The notes beneath the pieces are model-generated. The model worked only from the letters and a program-made list of their open reading frames with translations. It was not told the origin of the DNA and did no database searches. The translations under genes were made by a program, and so were the position numbers. A stretch of 64,000 nucleotides of DNA from Actinomycetota bacterium. GTDB taxonomy: Bacteria; Actinomycetota; Actinomycetes; Nanopelagicales; Nanopelagicaceae. Shown here in pieces: positions 20,088 through 29,621 of this stretch (position 1 is its first letter; every line of letters starts with the position of its first letter). Location: NCBI GenBank assembly GCA_027728065.1, contig JAQBVO010000004.1, positions 17,575 to 81,574 on the forward strand. The letters run 5' to 3'.

Positions 20088-20876
20088 TTAGTGCTCATCT
20101 GCCAAAGCCCCTGCAATATAAAGGGCTGAAAGCAGGGTAAATATATAGGCCTGTAGACATTGAACAAAGAATTCAAAAAACGTAAATACAATAGAGAATG
20201 CAAAGGAAAATACACTAAAAAGCTGAAGTATAAAATTATCATTATGCAGCAGATATTCGCCACCTAGGGTGAATAGAATTAACAACAAGTGTCCAGCAAA
20301 CATATTTCCAAATAGACGCATTGCTAACGTTAGTGGACGAATCAAAAAGTATGTTGCAAATTCTAGCGGGGCTTGAATTAGGTACATAAACTTTGGAATG
20401 CCCGGCATAAAGCACATATCCTTTAGATACTTAAGTAAGCCATGTTTACGAATTGCCACGAAATGATAGGTGAAATAAACAAATAGAGTGATTGCGACCG
20501 GAAAGCCAATTCTAGACATAGTTGGAAACTGAATGAAAGGAATAATTCCAAAAAGATTATTCGTTAATATAAAAGTAAAGATTGTAAACAAGAATGGCAC
20601 GAATCTTCGAAATTCCGATCCAATTACATCTTGACCTATCTCGTTCCTTATGAATCCATAAACTGTCTCTCCTGCGAATTGCAATTTGGAAGGTATGATC
20701 GAGGCCTTGCGAGATGAGGCTATAAAAAGAGTTGATACAAGAAATACCGAGAAGAAAACCAATATGACTGGCTTTGTAGTTAAAATCGAATCTCCAAATA
20801 TAGGAGGCAGAATAAAATCTCCAGCATCTGGAGGAACAAAGCCCTCATCTGTGCTAGAACGCAGTGAATTGCGCAC
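20088..20876 (-). CDS. atpB: ATP synthase Fo a subunit
   Basis: 262-aa membrane subunit forming the proton half-channels. The essential Arg lies in LAMRLFGNMFAGHLLL, and the last helix has FFVQCLQAYIFTLLSALYIAGAL with the conserved Gln. The start is GTG 20876, 6 nt after AAGGAG; the ATG seen 4 bases upstream is out of frame. The stretch is noticeably AT-rich compared with the F1 genes. Between it and the AtpZ-like gene (20877-20995) I see no gene. Confidence 0.96.
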   Translation of the reverse strand: MRNSLRSSTDEGFVPPDAGDFILPPIFGDSILTTKPVILVFFSVFLVSTLFIASSRKASIIPSKLQFAGETVYGFIRNEIGQDVIGSEFRRFVPFLFTIFTFILTNNLFGIIPFIQFPTMSRIGFPVAITLFVYFTYHFVAIRKHGLLKYLKDMCFMPGIPKFMYLIQAPLEFATYFLIRPLTLAMRLFGNMFAGHLLLILFTLGGEYLLHNDNFILQLFSVFSFAFSIVFTFFEFFVQCLQAYIFTLLSALYIAGALADEH

Positions 20877-20995
20877 TCATAACTCCTTCAAAGTTTTTAA
20901 ACACTGGCTACAACCGGGAAGTTAAGACGGGGGAAGCCTATGGCAGGGGCGCCCAGGTTGAGAAATCGAACTCCCTTAAGAGATAGTGGGACGGC

Positions 20996-21184
20996 TCACT
21001 CACGGCCAAAGCGCAGCCAGACGAGATAAACGGCCCCGCTGATACCCACCAAGAGTCCGATCAGGGTGAAGTAGCTCTTTCCCAGCCAGTAGTCCAGGCC
21101 ATAACCAATCGCACCCCAAAAAACTAGGCCAGAGATTAGGTAACCAAAGATCGACCACATCGCACTCTCTTCGCGCTTTACCAT
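20996..21184 (-). CDS. AtpZ-like small membrane protein of the ATP synthase operon
   Basis: 62 aa, two predicted helices (WSIFGYLISGLVFWGAIGYGLDYW, YFTLIGLLVGISGAVYLVW) joined by a short loop with a Gly-rich first helix, the pattern of the AtpZ/AtpI-associated family (putative cation transport or assembly accessory). It lies between the AtpI-like gene and atpB, as expected. ATG 21184 follows AAGGAGCCCTCC. The role in c-ring assembly or magnesium supply is inferred from family position only. Confidence 0.75.
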   Translation of the reverse strand: MVKREESAMWSIFGYLISGLVFWGAIGYGLDYWLGKSYFTLIGLLVGISGAVYLVWLRFGRE

Positions 21185-21194
21185 GGAGGGCTCC

Positions 21195-21608
21195 TTAGTT
21201 TTTCCTATCGGGAAGAGGTAAATGTAAGCGAAGTTTCATGAAACTAGCAATCTCACCCCACAGCCAGGCGATAGTGAGTACAACGGCCGTGATTCCAAAG
21301 GTAGTGCGGCTAATAGTTGCACGATCTGTGAAGTTGGTTATCGCCCACAGTAAGACCCCTAGGGCCAACATCTTTGCGAAATAGGAAAAGAGCACTATTG
21401 CCATCGTTGAAATCGGTTCTAAGTTTCTGGTCAAGCGTGCGAGCCCAATGTGAATAATAAAGAAGATGACGACAACAAACTGAGCAAGAAGTGCACCGTA
21501 CAGACCACTTACTCCACTAAAAAATAGCGAGAGTGCGGTAGAGACAATGCTGACGACTAGCGTTGGAATGAAAGCCCCACGGAGTAAACGTGCTTCATTG
21601 CTACTCAT
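21195..21608 (-). CDS. AtpI-like ATP synthase assembly protein
   Basis: 137 aa, four predicted membrane helices (about residues 10-30, 33-55, 66-88, 98-120), the profile of the ATP_synt_I family that sits at the head of atp operons and helps assemble the c-ring. Sequence identity markers are weak in this family, so position is the main argument. ATG 21608 overlaps the wecA stop (ATGA), indicating coupling. Confidence 0.75.
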   Translation of the reverse strand: MSSNEARLLRGAFIPTLVVSIVSTALSLFFSGVSGLYGALLAQFVVVIFFIIHIGLARLTRNLEPISTMAIVLFSYFAKMLALGVLLWAITNFTDRATISRTTFGITAVVLTIAWLWGEIASFMKLRLHLPLPDRKN

Positions 21609-22684
21609 AGAATTACTTTCTTTCCCAATTTAGAAACGGCGACTGTGATACCTATAAAAACAATCGCAGTAATGGCAGCGACCCACCATGGTGCAAATGC
21701 TAGAACTGTGACAGGAAAGGCGATCGTTGCGGTCCAGAGATATAAAATAGATGCCGACCTTAATTGAGAGTTGCCGGCACTGAGCAAGCGGTGATGTAGA
21801 TGCTTGTTATCGGGTGCAAAAGGTGATTTACCGGCCCTTACACGACGGCTTACGGCAAGTAATAAATCAATTAATGGAATTGCAAGTACGGCAAATGGTA
21901 ACAAGAGAGGTAGCAATGTTGGACCCGTGGATTCGCTTGAAATTGCATTGGGATCTACTTGGCCAGTTAAGGTAATTGCTGCAGATGCCAATAAGAGTCC
22001 AAGCAGCATCGATCCACTATCACCCATAAAAATCCGTGCCGGGTGAGTGTTATGGGGCAGGAAACCGATACATATTCCGACCAAAACCGCGGTTATTAAC
22101 GATGGTGTACCGGCACGGCTAAATCCATATTCGACGGCTAATAGATAGGCAAAGGCAAAGAATGCAATACCGGCTATTGCCACGATTCCAGCGGCTAAAC
22201 CATCCATACCATCGATAAAGTTAACTGCATTGATTGTAATAAGCACGATTAATACCGTCACCAACTGTCCAATACTTGGTGGCAAGGTAATAACGCCATT
22301 AATAGGGAGCCAGAGGATTTGGATTCCGTAGATCAATAAAATACCGGCAACGAAGACTTGCCCAGCAAGTTTTGTGACTGCATCTAGTTGAAAGCGATCA
22401 TCGGCCATTCCAAGCAAAACCACGAACGTTGCCGCTAGGAAAATGCCCTGTGATTCGTGGCCAAATGATTTGCCGACAAGGGGCAGATGGTTAACGATCA
22501 TGAAAGTTACGCTCATCGCCATCCACATCGCTACTCCGCCCCAGCGTGCAGTTGGTGTGATGTGAATATCCCGTCCGCGAATCTGTGCAACTGCGCCAAA
22601 ACGAATTGCTTGCGTGCGTACTAAGGGAGTAATCAGATAACACAGCGCCGCTGAAATGAGAAGAGTTACTAAGTACTCACGCAT
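21605..22684 (-). CDS. wecA: Undecaprenyl-phosphate sugar-1-phosphate transferase (WecA/MraY family)
   Basis: 359-aa polytopic enzyme linking a UDP-N-acetylhexosamine phosphate (probably GlcNAc-1-P) to undecaprenyl phosphate on the cytosolic face. Family motifs: GMADDRFQLDAVTKLAGQ (DDxxQ-type), AVNFIDGMDGLAAG, IFMGDSGSM and the loop DNKHLHHRLL, which is nearer to WecA/TagO than to MraY. The gene order glyA-wecA-atp is conserved in Actinobacteria, where it begins arabinogalactan or teichoic-type polymer synthesis. It lies 9 bp after glyA. Confidence 0.92.
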   Translation of the reverse strand: MREYLVTLLISAALCYLITPLVRTQAIRFGAVAQIRGRDIHITPTARWGGVAMWMAMSVTFMIVNHLPLVGKSFGHESQGIFLAATFVVLLGMADDRFQLDAVTKLAGQVFVAGILLIYGIQILWLPINGVITLPPSIGQLVTVLIVLITINAVNFIDGMDGLAAGIVAIAGIAFFAFAYLLAVEYGFSRAGTPSLITAVLVGICIGFLPHNTHPARIFMGDSGSMLLGLLLASAAITLTGQVDPNAISSESTGPTLLPLLLPFAVLAIPLIDLLLAVSRRVRAGKSPFAPDNKHLHHRLLSAGNSQLRSASILYLWTATIAFPVTVLAFAPWWVAAITAIVFIGITVAVSKLGKKVIL

Positions 22685-22693
22685 TAAGAGCTC

Positions 22694-23953
22694 TTACCTC
22701 TGGTAGATAGGAAAACGCGCGGTAAGTGCGTGGACTTCGCTCTTAATCGATGCATGGACTGCCGCATTATCAGTTGCAATCGCGCGCGCGATTAAACCGG
22801 CAATCTGCTTCATCTCAGATGTTCCCATACCTTGAGTAGTTGTGGCTGGGGTTCCAACACGTATACCGCTTGTCACTCCAGGTGAAAGTGGATCGTAGGG
22901 AATTGAGTTTTTATTCATTACTATTCCTGCCGCGCCGCAACGCTCATCGGCGACTTTGCCAGTAACACCAGTGCTGCGAATATCCATCAGCGCAAGGTGG
23001 GTCTGTGTCCCACCAGATACTGCCCGCATCCCCTGCGCCTCAAGGGCGGCAGCTAGCGCTTTGGCGTTTATGATTACATCCTTGGCATACTTTTGATAAG
23101 CAGGGGTCGCACACTCTGCAAGGGCTACGGCCTTTCCTGCAACGGCCGACATGATTGGCCCGCCCTGCATTCCAGGGAAGATGGACTTATCAATCGCCGC
23201 TGCATGTTCGGCCTTTGCCAAAATCATTCCACCGCGTGGTCCTCGCAAAACTTTATGTGTAGTAAATGAGACAACATCGGCGTATGGCACAGGGGATGGA
23301 ATCGCTTTACCGGCGACCAAACCGATGAAGTGCGCCGCATCGACCCACATAATCGCACCGACCTCATCACAGATGACACGAATCTTTTCAAAATCAATCA
23401 ATGATGGATAGGCAGTTGCGCCCGAGCAGATCATCTTTGGTTTAGTTGCTATCGCCTTATCTCGTAGCTCGTCATAATCAATAAGTTCGTTATCGGCACG
23501 TACTCCATAGGATTCGACGTTAAACCACTTTCCAGAGAAGTTAACTGCCGAGCCATGAGTCAAGTGACCGCCATGTGGCAGTGACATTGCTAATACCGTA
23601 TCCCCGGGGCGAGTAAATGCTTGATAGACAGCGATATTGGCACTTGCCCCTGAGTGTGGCTGAACATTTGCATGGTCGGCGCCAAATAAAAGCTTAGCCC
23701 GCTCTATCGCAAGGTATTCGACCTTATCTACCTCTTCGCAGCCCCCGTAGTAGCGCTTACCTGGATAGCCCTCGGCATATTTATTCGAAAGCGTTGAGCC
23801 CATCGCCGCTAATACTGCCCGTGATGTGAAGTTCTCCGAAGCGATTAACTGTAAGTTGCTTTGCTGACGCTTGAGTTCGGATAATAAGACCGCAGCAATC
23901 TCAGGATCTCGCTTATCTAATGCGTCGAAATCGGGGCCATAGAAAGTAGACAT
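22694..23953 (-). CDS. glyA: Serine hydroxymethyltransferase
   Basis: 419-aa PLP enzyme interconverting serine and glycine with tetrahydrofolate, the main one-carbon source. The PLP lysine lies in VSFTTHKVLRGPRGG; the N-terminal NLQLIASENFTSRAV and YAEGYPGKRYYGG segments are diagnostic. TAAGAT 6 nt upstream of the ATG, overlapping the sua5 stop, suggests an extra leaderless promoter inside the long minus-strand cluster. Confidence 0.97.
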   Translation of the reverse strand: MSTFYGPDFDALDKRDPEIAAVLLSELKRQQSNLQLIASENFTSRAVLAAMGSTLSNKYAEGYPGKRYYGGCEEVDKVEYLAIERAKLLFGADHANVQPHSGASANIAVYQAFTRPGDTVLAMSLPHGGHLTHGSAVNFSGKWFNVESYGVRADNELIDYDELRDKAIATKPKMICSGATAYPSLIDFEKIRVICDEVGAIMWVDAAHFIGLVAGKAIPSPVPYADVVSFTTHKVLRGPRGGMILAKAEHAAAIDKSIFPGMQGGPIMSAVAGKAVALAECATPAYQKYAKDVIINAKALAAALEAQGMRAVSGGTQTHLALMDIRSTGVTGKVADERCGAAGIVMNKNSIPYDPLSPGVTSGIRVGTPATTTQGMGTSEMKQIAGLIARAIATDNAAVHASIKSEVHALTARFPIYQR

Positions 23954-23959
23954 GGTGGG

Positions 23960-23965
23960 ATCTTA
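23960..23965 (-). promoter_or_regulatory. -10 element of an internal leaderless promoter (glyA)
   Basis: On the minus strand TAAGAT, CCCACC, ATG 23953. It overlaps the sua5 stop codon. No Shine-Dalgarno sequence. Confidence 0.5.
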
Positions 23966-24607
23966 TAGTGCGCTGGCTCCGGGCACGATATTTTGAATCT
24001 CTTCCAATGAGATGGACCCGACTCGCAGTACCCGCACACCGGTCTCATCGGCCTCAAGCACAGTTGTAATAGGACCATTGCGTAGCTTGCCATTATTGAA
24101 CTGCATCGCTAAATCTGAGTCCAATACAAAGATATCGCTCAGGGCTTTAGGTACAGGACGGCCAACTCGTACACCACTTGCTACTGCCAATGGGCCGCTT
24201 TTAGCCAATAACGCCTTTGCAAATCTGCTTTTTGGAACACGGATACTGACGCGATCTAATTGATTTGCATCACCCAAATCCCAACTCAAACCCGTTTGTG
24301 GCCGAAGATTCATTGACAACATTCCTGGCCAAAACTCTTTCATTAGTGCGCTAATCTCTGGAGTAATCTCTCGCACAACACCTTGCGCCGTCTTTGTGCT
24401 AGCGACTAAAACTTGAGCGGCTGTAAAGAGTGGGTCTCCACGTAAGACATGCATTGCACGGACTGCATCGTGTTTGAAAGCATCACAGGCAAATGCGTAA
24501 CTATGCTCGAGTGGAATCGCGATGATGTATCCATCGGCGATTGCTTTACAGGCTTTGCTGACATGGCGGCTCAGTTCGCCCTTTTTCAAATCAATCTCTT
24601 TGCCCAT
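23963..24607 (-). CDS. L-threonylcarbamoyladenylate synthase (Sua5/YrdC/TsaC family)
   Basis: 214-aa YrdC-fold enzyme that condenses threonine, bicarbonate and ATP into threonylcarbamoyl-AMP for the t6A37 modification of ANN-decoding tRNAs. Visible motifs: PLEHSYAFACDAF (variant of the PT-(D)TxYGL region), SALMKEFWPGMLS, DRVSIRVPKSRFAKALL and GPLAVASGVRVG. The SUA5 C-terminal domain is absent, so it is the short TsaC-like form. ATG 24607 sits just behind a perfect GGAGG and overlaps the end of prmC. Confidence 0.85.
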   Translation of the reverse strand: MGKEIDLKKGELSRHVSKACKAIADGYIIAIPLEHSYAFACDAFKHDAVRAMHVLRGDPLFTAAQVLVASTKTAQGVVREITPEISALMKEFWPGMLSMNLRPQTGLSWDLGDANQLDRVSIRVPKSRFAKALLAKSGPLAVASGVRVGRPVPKALSDIFVLDSDLAMQFNNGKLRNGPITTVLEADETGVRVLRVGSISLEEIQNIVPGASAL

Positions 24608-24609
24608 GG

Positions 24610-25458
24610 TTACCTCCTTTGCGCACTCGTCCAGCGTGGTCGACCAACGAGGTCATCATGGAGTCTAATGCTCTCAAAATCTAGAGCTAATTCGCTAGCA
24701 ATTGCAGCTCCCTGATCTTGAGCATGTTCGATAACTAAAACTCCACCGGGCTTTAACAGACGAGCCGCAGCGGTGATAAAAATCTTTGGCATCTCCATTC
24801 CAGTCGGTCCACCAAATAGTGCGATATGAGGTTCAAATCCTGCGACATCTCGAGGAAGTGATTGCATATCGGGAAGATAGGGTGGATTAGCAATGACAAT
24901 ATCTCCTTTAATTCCAGGAAGTACCTCTGCTACATCACCTTCAACTACTCGAACATTTTCGGCGATTACCGAGACATTTCTCTTGAGCCAGACAAGGGCT
25001 TCTGGTGATTTCTCTACCGCAATTACTCGCGCAGTAGGTGCCTCTGTGGCAATTGCAAGGCAGAGTGCACCAGAACCTGCCCCCAAATCGATAACGCTGA
25101 CTGGGGCTGGCAGATTCTTAATGTGCGTTAAAACAGCATCGACTAATAACTCTGACTCTGGACGTGGTACTAAGACCCCTGGACCAACTTCAATCTCTAA
25201 ATATCTAAATGCTGCAACACCAATTAAGTACTGCAAAGGCTCATGATTGATTCGCCGATCCAATAAAGTTAAGAACTGCTCTTCAATTACACCAGTATCA
25301 CTCACTCCTCTTAAGGTATTTTCAAGCAATACTGAGTTATGGAGATCCATTCGTGTTAAACCTAAGACATGGGCTAATAAATGTTCGGCATCAACTTCGC
25401 TTAGGCCAGATTCTGCCAACTGTGATTTTGCTTCACGAAGCCGAGATTTGATGTCCAT
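24610..25458 (-). CDS. prmC: Release factor glutamine methyltransferase
   Basis: 282 aa. Methylates the Gln of the GGQ motif of RF1 and RF2 using SAM. An N-terminal helical domain is followed by a Rossmann methyltransferase with VIDLGAGSGALCLAIA (SAM site) and the catalytic IANPPYLPD. Directly downstream of prfA (5-bp gap), its substrate gene. No Shine-Dalgarno sequence is visible, so translation is probably coupled to prfA. Confidence 0.95.
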   Translation of the reverse strand: MDIKSRLREAKSQLAESGLSEVDAEHLLAHVLGLTRMDLHNSVLLENTLRGVSDTGVIEEQFLTLLDRRINHEPLQYLIGVAAFRYLEIEVGPGVLVPRPESELLVDAVLTHIKNLPAPVSVIDLGAGSGALCLAIATEAPTARVIAVEKSPEALVWLKRNVSVIAENVRVVEGDVAEVLPGIKGDIVIANPPYLPDMQSLPRDVAGFEPHIALFGGPTGMEMPKIFITAAARLLKPGGVLVIEHAQDQGAAIASELALDFESIRLHDDLVGRPRWTSAQRR

Positions 25459-25463
25459 TAAAA

Positions 25464-26546
25464 TTAGTTGGTGCTTGCCAACCGTGCGGCTTTATCTGCA
25501 TCTAACAAGGCTTGAACCATGTCATCGAGTTCACCATTCATAACGGCATCGAGATTGTTGGCCTTGTAATTAACACGGTGATCACTAATTCGATTCTCTG
25601 GATAGTTATAGGTACGTATTCGCTCTGAACGATCAACGGTGCGCACTTGGCTCTTGCGCTCTGCCGATGCTGCCGCCTCTGCCTTCTCCTGTGCATCTGC
25701 CAGTAATCGCGCGCGTAAGATTCGAAGTGCAGATTCTTTATTCTGCAACTGACTCTTCTCGTTCTGGCAGGAGACAACGATGCCTGTTGGAGTGTGAGTT
25801 AAGCGCACAGCAGAGTCAGTTGTATTAACCGACTGTCCCCCAGGACCTGATGAGCGGTATACATCAACGCGCACATCATTCATATTTAACTCCACATCGA
25901 TCTCCTCTGCTTCAGGCAGAATCAGAACTCCTGCAGCCGAAGTATGGATACGTCCCTGACTTTCAGTCTCGGGTACTCGCTGCACGCGATGCACACCACC
26001 CTCAAATTTAAGCCGTGCATATGGAGATTCACCCACCGCGACGGTACCCCTTGACTTAACCCCAACTGAAATATCTTTGTATCCACCCATTTCACTCTCG
26101 GTGGCATTGATCACTTCGACTTTCCAATTATGGCGCTCGGCATACCGCATATACATGCGCAGTAAATCCCCGGCAAAGATCGCCGATTCATCTCCGCCCG
26201 CCCCTGCCTTAATCTCTAAAATTACATCGCGATCATCATTGGGATCTCGAGGTAACAACAACTCTTCTAACTTTTCGCCAGCACTTTGGCAGGCAAGTTC
26301 AAGAGCTGGAATCTCAGATGCAAAATCTGTATCGGCTAGCGCTAACTCTTTAGCAGCTAACAGGTCATCTTCGGCAGATTTCCAGGCTTTGAAACCGGCA
26401 ACGACTGGACCTAACTGTGCGTAGCGGCGACCGAGTTTGCGTGCATTGCCTTGATCTTGATGGATAGATGGATCGGCCATCCTTGCTTCAAGTTCGGCAT
26501 ATTCACGCACCATCTCATGGGCAGATGCAAAACGATCACTTGTCAT
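25464..26546 (-). CDS. prfA: Peptide chain release factor 1
   Basis: 360 aa. Recognises UAA/UAG and triggers peptidyl-tRNA hydrolysis. The codon-recognition tripeptide is PET ([10 protein letters not shown], the PxT type), and the GGQ loop reads [17 protein letters not shown]. The frame is open to 26618; ATG 26546 is chosen because AAGGAG lies 6-7 nt upstream and it gives the usual RF1 length. A strong terminator separates it from rpmE, so it likely has its own promoter. Confidence 0.96.
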   Translation of the reverse strand: MTSDRFASAHEMVREYAELEARMADPSIHQDQGNARKLGRRYAQLGPVVAGFKAWKSAEDDLLAAKELALADTDFASEIPALELACQSAGEKLEELLLPRDPNDDRDVILEIKAGAGGDESAIFAGDLLRMYMRYAERHNWKVEVINATESEMGGYKDISVGVKSRGTVAVGESPYARLKFEGGVHRVQRVPETESQGRIHTSAAGVLILPEAEEIDVELNMNDVRVDVYRSSGPGGQSVNTTDSAVRLTHTPTGIVVSCQNEKSQLQNKESALRILRARLLADAQEKAEAAASAERKSQVRTVDRSERIRTYNYPENRISDHRVNYKANNLDAVMNGELDDMVQALLDADKAARLASTN

Positions 26547-26584
26547 TGGCTTCTCCTTATCTATTCCGTAATCGTTACTGGAAA

Positions 26585-26628
26585 TAAAAAAACCGCGGTC
26601 GCAACCTAAGGGTTGCAATGCGGTTTTT
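26585..26628 (-). terminator. Intrinsic terminator after rpmE
   Basis: Minus strand: AACCGCATTGCAACC, loop CTTA, GGTTGCGACCGCGGTT, then a run of seven T. About 14 bp with one mismatch region. The A-rich other side makes it potentially bidirectional. Confidence 0.9.
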
Positions 26629-26636
26629 AAAGAAAG

Positions 26637-26873
26637 CTAATTAGAGGTCGTTGCATCCTGCTTCTTAGCAGATTTACCAAAGCGCTCTTCGAACTTAGCC
26701 ACGCGACCACCAGTATCAAGGATGCGCTGCTTACCTGTGTAGAACGGGTGGCATACAGAACAGACTTCAACATAGACTGAACCGTTTGCAACCGTTGAAC
26801 GAGTTACAAACTTCTCACCGCAACCACAGGTTACTTGGGTCTGCTTGTACTCTGGGTGGATATCTGGCCTCAT
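26637..26873 (-). CDS. rpmE: 50S ribosomal protein L31 (zinc-binding form)
   Basis: 78 aa. Cysteines at 16, 18, 38 and 41 ([22 protein letters not shown]) give the zinc-containing C+ version of L31. The C-terminus is extended and Lys/Gln rich. The start follows AAAGGAATAAGG. It lies between rho and prfA and is followed by an intrinsic terminator. Confidence 0.96.
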   Translation of the reverse strand: MRPDIHPEYKQTQVTCGCGEKFVTRSTVANGSVYVEVCSVCHPFYTGKQRILDTGGRVAKFEERFGKSAKKQDATTSN

Positions 26874-26992
26874 CCTTATTCCTTTCTTAGTGTTTGGGTC
26901 CTGCCCCTATTACTAGGTACCAGGTGAACCAAACGGAGGTGGTTAACAGGTCTTAAGGGTAAGCGAAAAGCTCACAATTGAGAAATTGACGC

Positions 26993-28537
26993 TTACTTTG
27001 AGTCATCTGGTCCAGCGGTTGTCTTCTGGATCTGCATCAAGAACTCAACGTTGGACTTTGTGCCCTTCATCTTCTCAAGCAGTAGTTCTAACGCTGCCTG
27101 TGGCTCAAGTGCATGTAGAACGCGACGTAGCTTCCAGACAATGTTGAGCTCTTCTGTTCCCATAAGGATCTCTTCCTTACGAGTACCAGATGCAACGACG
27201 TTAACCGCTGGGAAGATGCGCTTATCGGCAAGGCGACGATCAAGGATTAACTCCATGTTTCCAGTTCCCTTGAACTCTTCGAAGATAACTTCATCCATAC
27301 GAGAGCCTGTATCAACAAGTGCTGTTGCAAGAATTGTTAGTGATCCACCATCTTCGATGTTACGGGCTGCGCCAAAGAACTTCTTAGGTGGATACAACGC
27401 CGCAGAATCAACACCACCAGAAAGGATACGCCCTGATGCAGGGGCAGCGATGTTGTAAGCACGACCAAGACGAGTAATAGAGTCAAGAAGTACAACTACA
27501 TCGTGACCTAATTCAACAAGACGCTTTGCGCGCTCGATAGCAAGCTCAGCAATTGTTGTGTGATCATCTGCAGGACGGTCAAAGGTTGAGGCGATAACTT
27601 CACCCTTAACACTGCGCTGCATATCTGTAACTTCTTCTGGCCGCTCATCAACTAAAACAACCATCAAGTGACACTCTGGATTATTCGTTGTGATGGCATT
27701 TGCAATTGCTTGCAGAACCATTGTCTTACCGGCCTTTGGAGGCGAAACGATAAGACCACGTTGGCCCTTACCAATGGGTGCAATTAAATCGATAACACGA
27801 GTCGTTAAAACATTTGGCTCTGTCTCAAGACGCAAACGCTCTTGTGGATAGAGCGGAGTTAACTTTCCAAACTCAACACGGTTACGTGCCTCATCAGGGC
27901 TAACACCATTAACTGTCTCAAGGGTAATAAGTGCGTTGAACTTCTGCTTTGTCTCACCTTCTCGCACTTGGCGGACCTGTCCTGTTACAGTATCTCCTTT
28001 GCGCAGACCGTTTTTGCGCACCTGTGCCAATGTTACGTAGACATCGTTTGGACCTGGCAAATAGCCCGATGTGCGGATGAAGCCGTAGCTATCGAGAATA
28101 TCGAGTAGGCCACTGACTGGGACTAATACATCATCATCACTAAGGACTGGCTCGCGCTCTTCGCGTGGCCCACGATCGCGATTGCGATCACGCCCACGCC
28201 CACGCCCACGCCCATGGCGATCGCCGCGATCACTTCGATCACTATTTCCTGATAGCGCCTCAGCCTCTGAGTCGGGATCTAAATCCTGAGAGTTGCTCGA
28301 GGCCGACTTGCCCTCTCTCTTGCGGCTATTGCGGGCCTCTCGGCGCGCTTCGCGTTCAGCCTTTGCCGCTTCGCGATTCTTCGCCTGTAACTCGGCGATT
28401 GCTTCGACTAATGCATCCTTCTTCATCTTGGCTGCCCCATCGACACCTAACTGTGTTGCAACAGTTTTTAACTTTGGTAGCGCCATTGCGCCAAGCTCTG
28501 GACTTTGTGAACGTACTGGCTCTTCGGTTGTTGTCAT
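26993..28537 (-). CDS. rho: Transcription termination factor Rho
   Basis: 514-aa hexameric RNA helicase. A SAP-like N-terminus ([27 protein letters not shown]) is followed by an actinobacterial-type insertion of Arg, Asp, Glu and Gly (about residues 55-135, with [19 protein letters not shown]), the RNA-binding cold-shock domain ([17 protein letters not shown]) and the ATPase core with SPPKAGKT and [11 protein letters not shown]. The insertion is encoded partly by four consecutive CCCACG hexamers near 28193. A possible 7-bp stem (26959-26996) spans its stop codon. Confidence 0.96.
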   Translation of the reverse strand: MTTTEEPVRSQSPELGAMALPKLKTVATQLGVDGAAKMKKDALVEAIAELQAKNREAAKAEREARREARNSRKREGKSASSNSQDLDPDSEAEALSGNSDRSDRGDRHGRGRGRGRDRNRDRGPREEREPVLSDDDVLVPVSGLLDILDSYGFIRTSGYLPGPNDVYVTLAQVRKNGLRKGDTVTGQVRQVREGETKQKFNALITLETVNGVSPDEARNRVEFGKLTPLYPQERLRLETEPNVLTTRVIDLIAPIGKGQRGLIVSPPKAGKTMVLQAIANAITTNNPECHLMVVLVDERPEEVTDMQRSVKGEVIASTFDRPADDHTTIAELAIERAKRLVELGHDVVVLLDSITRLGRAYNIAAPASGRILSGGVDSAALYPPKKFFGAARNIEDGGSLTILATALVDTGSRMDEVIFEEFKGTGNMELILDRRLADKRIFPAVNVVASGTRKEEILMGTEELNIVWKLRRVLHALEPQAALELLLEKMKGTKSNVEFLMQIQKTTAGPDDSK

Positions 28538-28696
28538 CTGTTTCTTTTCGCTATTGGTTCATGGGCTTAATCTCTACCGACCCATGAAACTGTGGATAGT
28601 TATTGTGTGATTATCTGATGTGTTTCTGGCCAATGTAAAAGGCCTAACAGATGGCTAAATATTAGCAGGCCGTCTCCATTAGGACAAAATCTAGCC

Positions 28697-29620
28697 TCAA
28701 ACCACGCTCACACCGCTGCGAGATATCCCAAGGGCCATGGCGGTGAACTTCTCACCGGCTGCGCGAGTGAGCGCGTCAACTTCGGCCGATCCCCCAGTAT
28801 GCAGAACTAAGACCGTGGGACCTGCCCCTGAGATAAAGGCTGCTACCCCGGCCTTTCGAAGCTTGATCAGGAGGGCAAATGAGGAGGGCATCGCCTCTGC
28901 CCGATATGACTGATGTAAAAAATCCTCGGTTGCACTGTGCAGTAAATCTGGGCGCTGTTGCAGTGCGTGTACGAGCAAGGCTGCGTTGGCGCTGTTTTTA
29001 ACGGCATCGCTATGTGTAATTAAATCTGGAAGCATCTTTCGCGCCTTAGATGTGGAGATTGATATAGATGGAACAAATGCTACGGCGCTAATTCGTGGAT
29101 CAACTTCTATTTGCACAGAGAGTGCAACGTTGTGTCCGTGCTGCATTTCTTGCCAAGCAATTGTTGCACCGCCGTAGGTTGTCGCCGAGACATTATCTGG
29201 ATGCCCCTCCATCTGGCTGGCCAAGTTCAACATATCATCATTACTCATTTGTTCGCTGCCACCCAAGACAAGTGCGCGGGCAAGTGATAATCCACCAACG
29301 ATTGCACTGGCCGATGATCCAAGTCCACGGCTATGGGGAATTACATTTAATGCACGTAAAGCGATGCCGCGGGGTTTGCCGCCAAGAAACTCAAAGCCCT
29401 TATACATCGATTTAATAACCAGGTTTTTGTGATTACGTGGAAGTGAGTCAGCGCCTTCACCGGTAATATCGATATCGATTATCTGCTCATCTAATACCTG
29501 TGCGATGTAACGATCGTGAATGGCTAGGGCTAAACCTAAAGAATCAAAGCCAGGTCCTAAGTTAGCACTCGTTGCAGGTACCTGTACCTGTATAGGTTGT
29601 GCTTTAAATATAGATTTCAT
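28697..29620 (-). CDS. thrB: Homoserine kinase
   Basis: 307-aa GHMP kinase phosphorylating homoserine. The ATP loop is IPHSRGLGSSASAIVGGLSL, the N-terminal substrate segment VPATSANLGPGFDSLGLAL and the C-terminal FISGAGPTVLVL are canonical. It is 1 bp after thrC. The 159 bp between it and rho (28538-28696) carry no gene; the rho promoter should lie there but I cannot place it. Confidence 0.96.
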   Translation of the reverse strand: MKSIFKAQPIQVQVPATSANLGPGFDSLGLALAIHDRYIAQVLDEQIIDIDITGEGADSLPRNHKNLVIKSMYKGFEFLGGKPRGIALRALNVIPHSRGLGSSASAIVGGLSLARALVLGGSEQMSNDDMLNLASQMEGHPDNVSATTYGGATIAWQEMQHGHNVALSVQIEVDPRISAVAFVPSISISTSKARKMLPDLITHSDAVKNSANAALLVHALQQRPDLLHSATEDFLHQSYRAEAMPSSFALLIKLRKAGVAAFISGAGPTVLVLHTGGSAEVDALTRAAGEKFTAMALGISRSGVSVV

Positions 29621-29621
29621 A

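Noticed and set aside
26959..26996. Intrinsic terminator for rho
   Set aside because: A 7-bp stem can form around the stop codon, but the loop is large and no T-run follows.
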